Source: Enterobacteriaceae bacterium B14 (GTDB lineage: Bacteria; Pseudomonadota; Gammaproteobacteria; Enterobacterales; Enterobacteriaceae). From it: a stretch of 43,930 bases of DNA. Below, piece by piece: positions 40,861-43,930 of this stretch. The notes below the pieces were generated by a model that was not told where the DNA came from, searched no databases, and worked only from the letters and a program-made list of their open reading frames with translations. The position numbers were made by a program, and so were the translations under genes. The stretch is taken from contig DF158882.1 of the NCBI GenBank assembly GCA_000307305.1, forward strand, positions 1,877,498-1,921,427. The letters are read 5' to 3'. How positions within the stretch are numbered: position 1 is the first letter of the stretch; each line of letters begins with the position of its first letter.

Positions 40861-41089
40861 CGCCTCTATCAACTGATGCTGCTATAATCGCCCCCGTGAG
40901 TCATAGCGATACTGATTGAGCAGGCTGTTGCCTTGGCGACGGGTTTTCTCCCAGCCCAACGCATCATAATCCATGCCTATCAGGGGGTGCTGCTCCAGCG
41001 TCATGCCCCGCAGTTGATGTTCGTGGTCGTGATAGCCGAGGTTCTGCCCATCCGGCAAGCGGGTTTCGATTAAGTCACCGCTCTACTCA
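40861..41089 (-). pseudogene. Rhs core fragment
   Basis: The minus strand encodes an Rhs core piece: DLIETRLPDGQNLGYHDHEH, QHPLIGMDYDALGWEKTRR and NSLLNQYRYDSRGRL, then an in-frame stop and QHQLIEAG. In complete Rhs proteins several hundred residues separate this from VWRATYSAYG, which follows directly here. So a large internal deletion ends at about 40857. Confidence 0.8.
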
Positions 41090-41253
41090 CTATAATGGAC
41101 GAAATGTTCTCAACACATAACATGATACCGATCGAATCTACTGCTAGATAAATTTTATCTACGACCTATCTTACAATCATAGATAAGAGAGAAAAGTAAC
41201 AACTACTTAATATACTGGTGATATATTTTCAGCATTTTAAAAGAATTAAAAAA

Positions 41254-41466
41254 TCATCTATGTATATATAATTCCGGATTATCCCTCACCTGCTTGAGAA
41301 AATTATTTAGCTTTCCTTTATTATTAATAAACTCCTCACTATCTTTAGCAGATATAACAACCTTAACCTCAAATAACGAAGAACTACCACACATTATATT
41401 AATATAAAACCCATCGTTTTCTTTAACTAATTCATAGTTATATGGTTCTGACATTATAATGTTCAT
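41254..41466 (-). CDS. Probable immunity protein for Rhs toxin cassette C
   Basis: A 70-aa protein whose ATG overlaps the toxin stop by one base (TAATG). It reads as a small alpha/beta protein (FYINIMCGSSSLFEVKVVISA), no signal peptide. Family not recognised. Position is the main evidence. About 160 bases of AT-rich DNA with no gene separate it from the next Rhs fragment. Confidence 0.65.
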   Translation of the reverse strand: MNIIMSEPYNYELVKENDGFYINIMCGSSSLFEVKVVISAKDSEEFINNKGKLNNFLKQVRDNPELYIHR

Positions 41467-42368
41467 TAAAATTTCCTTTCTGTATATGAGCCTTTTGGGA
41501 TATTGTTTATAACAGCCTCTGACATACCTGTTGGTAGCCTACCTCCAGGTAGCCATTCACTATTAGCACCAAATTCATTACCTGAAGGCATTCGTAATTT
41601 TAAATCAGCAGTGGAATGAATATCTATAATAGACAAGTCCTTACCTTGCCAACTACCATTTGGAATTCCCATTATTTTTTCTAATTCAGCAATATTTCCT
41701 TTTGATTGCCTAATGACGTCATCAACAGCAGTAGTTGGCAAAACAAATTGAGTATTATCAGGCATACCTAATATATTCCTGCCATATTTATCTAGTGAAT
41801 TAGTTGGCACAAAGTAACTAGCTCCATTTTCAAACTGCGCCAAATGAGCATCAATATACTCCTGTGGCAGATAGTCGCTCGGATTTGGGCGTAATCCTTT
41901 TTCCGTATTCAATATTTCATCAAACTTTTGCTGGCCTAACGGTACACCATTAGGCACTTTACCTGTATTAGATTCCTTCCCAGGCAATCCTTTTAATCCA
42001 AGCGGATCTACCCACCCAATCGGATTATTTTCTACATAAGCATATGAGTTTAACCCACCCGCCAGCTTGATCGGATCTTGCGTCAAATACCGCCCCACCT
42101 ACGGATCATAATACCGATTCAGGTTGTAATGTAACCCCGTTTCCTTATCTGCATACTGCCCCTGAAACCGCAGCGGGTTATCGACTTTCGGGCGCTCGTC
42201 ATCCTGCCATTGGGTAAGCGGTTTGCCATAAGCCGAGTACGTTGCCCGCCATACCACGTTGCCCATGCTGTCGGTCAAACTGTGCGGGGTGCCGAGGTGG
42301 TCGTTTTGATACCAGTAAGTGCGGGTCTTCTCCGTGTGGTCATCGTGCCCGACCACCGTGACTAACAT
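41466..42368 (-). pseudogene. Rhs core end with toxin tip, split by a nonsense codon
   Basis: An Rhs core stretch (YWYQNDHLGTPHSLTDSMGN, YSAYGKPLTQWQDDERPK, QGQYADKETGLHYNLNRYYD) runs into TAG at 42099-42101. The same place in the copy at 40700 is CAG, so this is a nonsense change in one codon; the next codon is GTG instead of ATG. Reading continues in frame through [14 protein letters not shown] and [10 protein letters not shown] to a tip of about 175 aa with [38 protein letters not shown] and a C-terminal [10 protein letters not shown]. The tip's activity is not recognised. No native Rhs start exists. Confidence 0.82.
42052..42254. repeat. Rhs core direct repeat, copy 2
   Basis: Partner of 40654-40856. 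Differences include the CAG to TAG change that stops the frame at 42099. Confidence 0.9.
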
Positions 42369-42429
42369 TTATTTCTAAATTTGTGAGATTTAGCCCTTCT
42401 ATCTAGAGCTTTAAGTTCTCAATTAAAAT

Positions 42430-42819
42430 TCACTCAAAATCCATTTTTCTCTTATAGTCTGAAAATAAATCCACCTCTATTGAATCGCCATCGACAAGGC
42501 GTTCATAGAATGAACTATCACTCGCCCACTCACTAAAAAAGAATCCATTCATCCTTTCAGAAGAGTTTTTATCAGCGCAGTAACTTAAATGCCAAAAAGA
42601 AGAAATTTTGCTATTTAAAATATCAAAAAAATCAAGAGGAAATGACTTTGGATACTCATCATAATCCTCAGTGCAAATATAACCCCATGGAATATCATCT
42701 CTAAACTCCATTCCATATACCACATATTCTTTATCTATAATTAAATCAACATCGCCATTACTTATTCTAAAGTACTTTAAAAACTCTCTTTTGTTATTTT
42801 CATTAGAAATATCAAACAA
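42430..42819 (-). CDS. Probable orphan immunity protein, cassette B
   Basis: A 129-aa acidic protein: DVDLIIDKEYVVYGMEF, GYICTEDYDEYPKSFPLDFF and SFWHLSYCADKNS. No membrane segment. The frame stays open upstream to about 42863, where a GGAG precedes a non-standard codon (ATA), so the original start may have been damaged; TTG at 42819 is what remains. It lies behind a toxin remnant, the immunity position. The family is not recognised. Confidence 0.6.
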   Translation of the reverse strand: MFDISNENNKREFLKYFRISNGDVDLIIDKEYVVYGMEFRDDIPWGYICTEDYDEYPKSFPLDFFDILNSKISSFWHLSYCADKNSSERMNGFFFSEWASDSSFYERLVDGDSIEVDLFSDYKRKMDFE

Positions 42820-42842
42820 GTTATTAATAATACATTTAATTT

Positions 42843-42932
42843 TCAGTAATATAATTCTCCAGGAGGTACAGAAGGGTCATTACCCCAAGGCTTAATACTT
42901 TCTGTACTATGCTTTTTAAATTTGAAATCCAT
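42843..42932 (-). pseudogene. Remnant of a toxin C-terminus, cassette B
   Basis: A 29-codon minus-strand frame MDFKFKKHSTESIKPWGNDP, then SVPPGELYY. The KPWGNDPSVPPG pattern is typical of the ends of Rhs and CDI polymorphic toxins. All else of the toxin is gone. Confidence 0.5.
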
Positions 42933-42940
42933 TTAGCAAC

Positions 42941-43063
42941 CCTAGACTGCAGCTCACCATTAAGGGGCGCTGGCTGGAGCAGATAGGCTTCTATGCCGGG
43001 CTGCCCATGGTCATTAAAGTTGAGCAGAACAAGCTGATTATTGAACTTGCGATGCAGATCTAA
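42941..43063 (+). pseudogene. SymE-family fragment
   Basis: On the plus strand, against all neighbours, the sequence reads PRLQLTIKGRWLEQIGFYAG, then LPMVIKVEQNKLIIELAMQI to a TAA. This is the conserved core of SymE, an SOS-linked toxin-like protein with an AbrB-type fold often found beside rhs genes. The N-terminal part is missing. It ends inside the 3' end of the opposite immunity gene. Confidence 0.78.
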
Positions 43064-43394
43064 AAAGAGATAAATCTATAGCAATAGCTAACTCCAATTT
43101 ATCTGATTTACTCTTTAATTGTTTAGCATAATCTACAACTGGCATATCAAATATCTCGCTGATTTTATTATCTATTCGAGATAGCTCAAAACCCACTATA
43201 AAATCACCATTTACTATTAATCTATATATATCCTCTCCCTGACCTGGTGTATGAGTAAGAACATAGACTGACTTGATTTCCCCATACATCTCACCCAAAA
43301 AGTTAACTATTAACTTGTTATTATTAATGAGTTCTTCTGAGTGTAATAGCTCGTTTCGTCGAATAGATTCAGTTCTTGATCCTATTAGTCTCAT
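43038..43394 (-). CDS. Probable immunity protein, cassette A, altered C-terminus
   Basis: A 118-aa protein starting in ATGA overlap with the toxin stop. It contains SVYVLTHTPGQGEDIYRLI and FELSRIDNKISEIFDMP. Up to LELAIAIDLSLF it looks native; the last residues RSASQVQ are read from the back of the SymE fragment. So a recombination at about 43064 replaced its true end. It may still fold, since only the tail is changed. Family not recognised. Confidence 0.68.
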   Translation of the reverse strand: MRLIGSRTESIRRNELLHSEELINNNKLIVNFLGEMYGEIKSVYVLTHTPGQGEDIYRLIVNGDFIVGFELSRIDNKISEIFDMPVVDYAKQLKSKSDKLELAIAIDLSLFRSASQVQ

Positions 43395-43930
43395 TTAATT
43401 CTCCCTGGAGTCGCAGTAATTAAATTTCCATGCTGATCTGTAAGAATAGTCATAATTGATGTTGGCTGATGATTGTTAAATTTATCAGTTCCTATTGGCT
43501 TACCAATATCAACCTCTCTAATATAACGATCGCCTTTAGTACTAGGCAAAGTACCTATAATTGGAGATTTTACGACCTGTGGAGTTTACAATATTGACTG
43601 AAGCTCACTTTGAGGAATTGTAAATTGACTCTTCCCTAACTTGCCTGAGTAATGTTCATGTATCACATGATTCCAGCCAGACCCGCTTGCTTGACTTCCT
43701 TTCATCATATTAATTCGGGATTGAGTAATTCCATAAGGATTTGGAAGTGCATCTGCAGCACTCGTTCCCTTTCCAGCTTCTGGCAAAACAGGCACGCCAT
43801 CCGTTCGAGCTAAAACTTCCTCTGCACCACTTTTATCTACTGCAAACAGTCCCAGTGGATCAACCCAATTAACCGGATTTCCATCAACGTAAGCGTACTG
43901 ATTCAACCCACCTGCCAGCTTGATCGGACC
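43391..43930 (-). pseudogene. Rhs end with toxin tip, nonsense codon, runs off the window
   Basis: From the window edge the frame gives Rhs core [17 protein letters not shown], the DPLGL boundary and a tip. The tip begins FAVDKSGAEEVLARTDG, exactly as in the cassette at 40173, then diverges: GSGWNHVIHEHYSGKLGKSQ, FTIPQSELQSIL, then TAA at 43586-43588. The same frame resumes at once with TPQVVKSPIIGTLPSTKGDR, YIREVDIGKPIGTDKFN and LITATPGRIK, and ends at 43391. So one stop, probably CAA to TAA, cuts an otherwise complete toxin of a family known from Rhs and hemagglutinin-like proteins. Enzyme activity is not assigned. Confidence 0.8.
43776..43928. repeat. Rhs boundary direct repeat, copy 2
   Basis: Partner of 40525-40677, 3251 bases apart. 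It reaches the window edge. Confidence 0.88.

Overview
The window looks like an accessory region of an enterobacterium (order Enterobacterales). The evidence is a LuxI/LuxR pair of the YenI/YenR-EsaI/EsaR type, a small-RNA locus carrying the conserved ArcZ target-pairing core, enterobacterial Rhs core sequence with a SymE remnant, a BPSL0067/STY0301 effector-immunity pair, and intermediate base composition with AT-rich patches. A genus close to Hafnia, Yersinia, Pragia or Budvicia is possible, but I cannot fix it from sequence alone. There is no rRNA, tRNA or CRISPR.

Region 1 (about 200-21700, minus strand) is one long type VI secretion (T6SS) block. Reading in the direction of transcription it holds vgrG, three copies of a small membrane-protein family (one broken, one shortened), a DUF2169-pentapeptide protein, a second pentapeptide protein, DUF3540, a DUF4150 PAAR-like protein, an SH3-like lipoprotein, tssJ, tssK, tssL (with OmpA domain), tssM, tagF, tssA, tssB, tssC, a frameshifted pseudogene, hcp, and an amidase effector overlapping its lipoprotein immunity gene. 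tssE, tssF, tssG and tssH/clpV are not in the window, so a working machine needs genes from elsewhere.

Region 2 (about 21700-26300) holds a decayed IS3-family transposase, a tail-to-tail overlapping luxI/luxR pair, a strong candidate for a second ArcZ-like small RNA with its own terminator, and an ankyrin-repeat protein.

Region 3 (26337-30335) has a compact Bap-like Ig-repeat surface protein, a DoxX-family membrane protein and a small membrane protein.

Region 4 (30428-38558, minus strand) is an eight-gene, translationally coupled operon: KAS III-like synthase, NAD-dependent reductase, metallo-beta-lactamase-fold hydrolase, adenylate-forming enzyme, PAP2 phosphatase, sterol-desaturase-like hydroxylase and two paralogous fatty-acid desaturases. 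It looks like a dedicated lipid pathway. The first four enzymes recall the OleA/OleD/OleC logic, but OleB is absent and a metallo-hydrolase sits in the operon. This is the best candidate for an undescribed system. A promoter with an extended -10 and a leader hairpin precede it, and a possible plus-strand small RNA lies just upstream.

Region 5 (39200-43930) is a graveyard of displaced Rhs C-terminal toxin/immunity cassettes: at least five immunity genes, each behind a toxin tip or remnant. They are separated by near-identical pieces of Rhs core that act as direct repeats. Several toxin frames are killed by nonsense codons or deletions while the immunity genes stay open.
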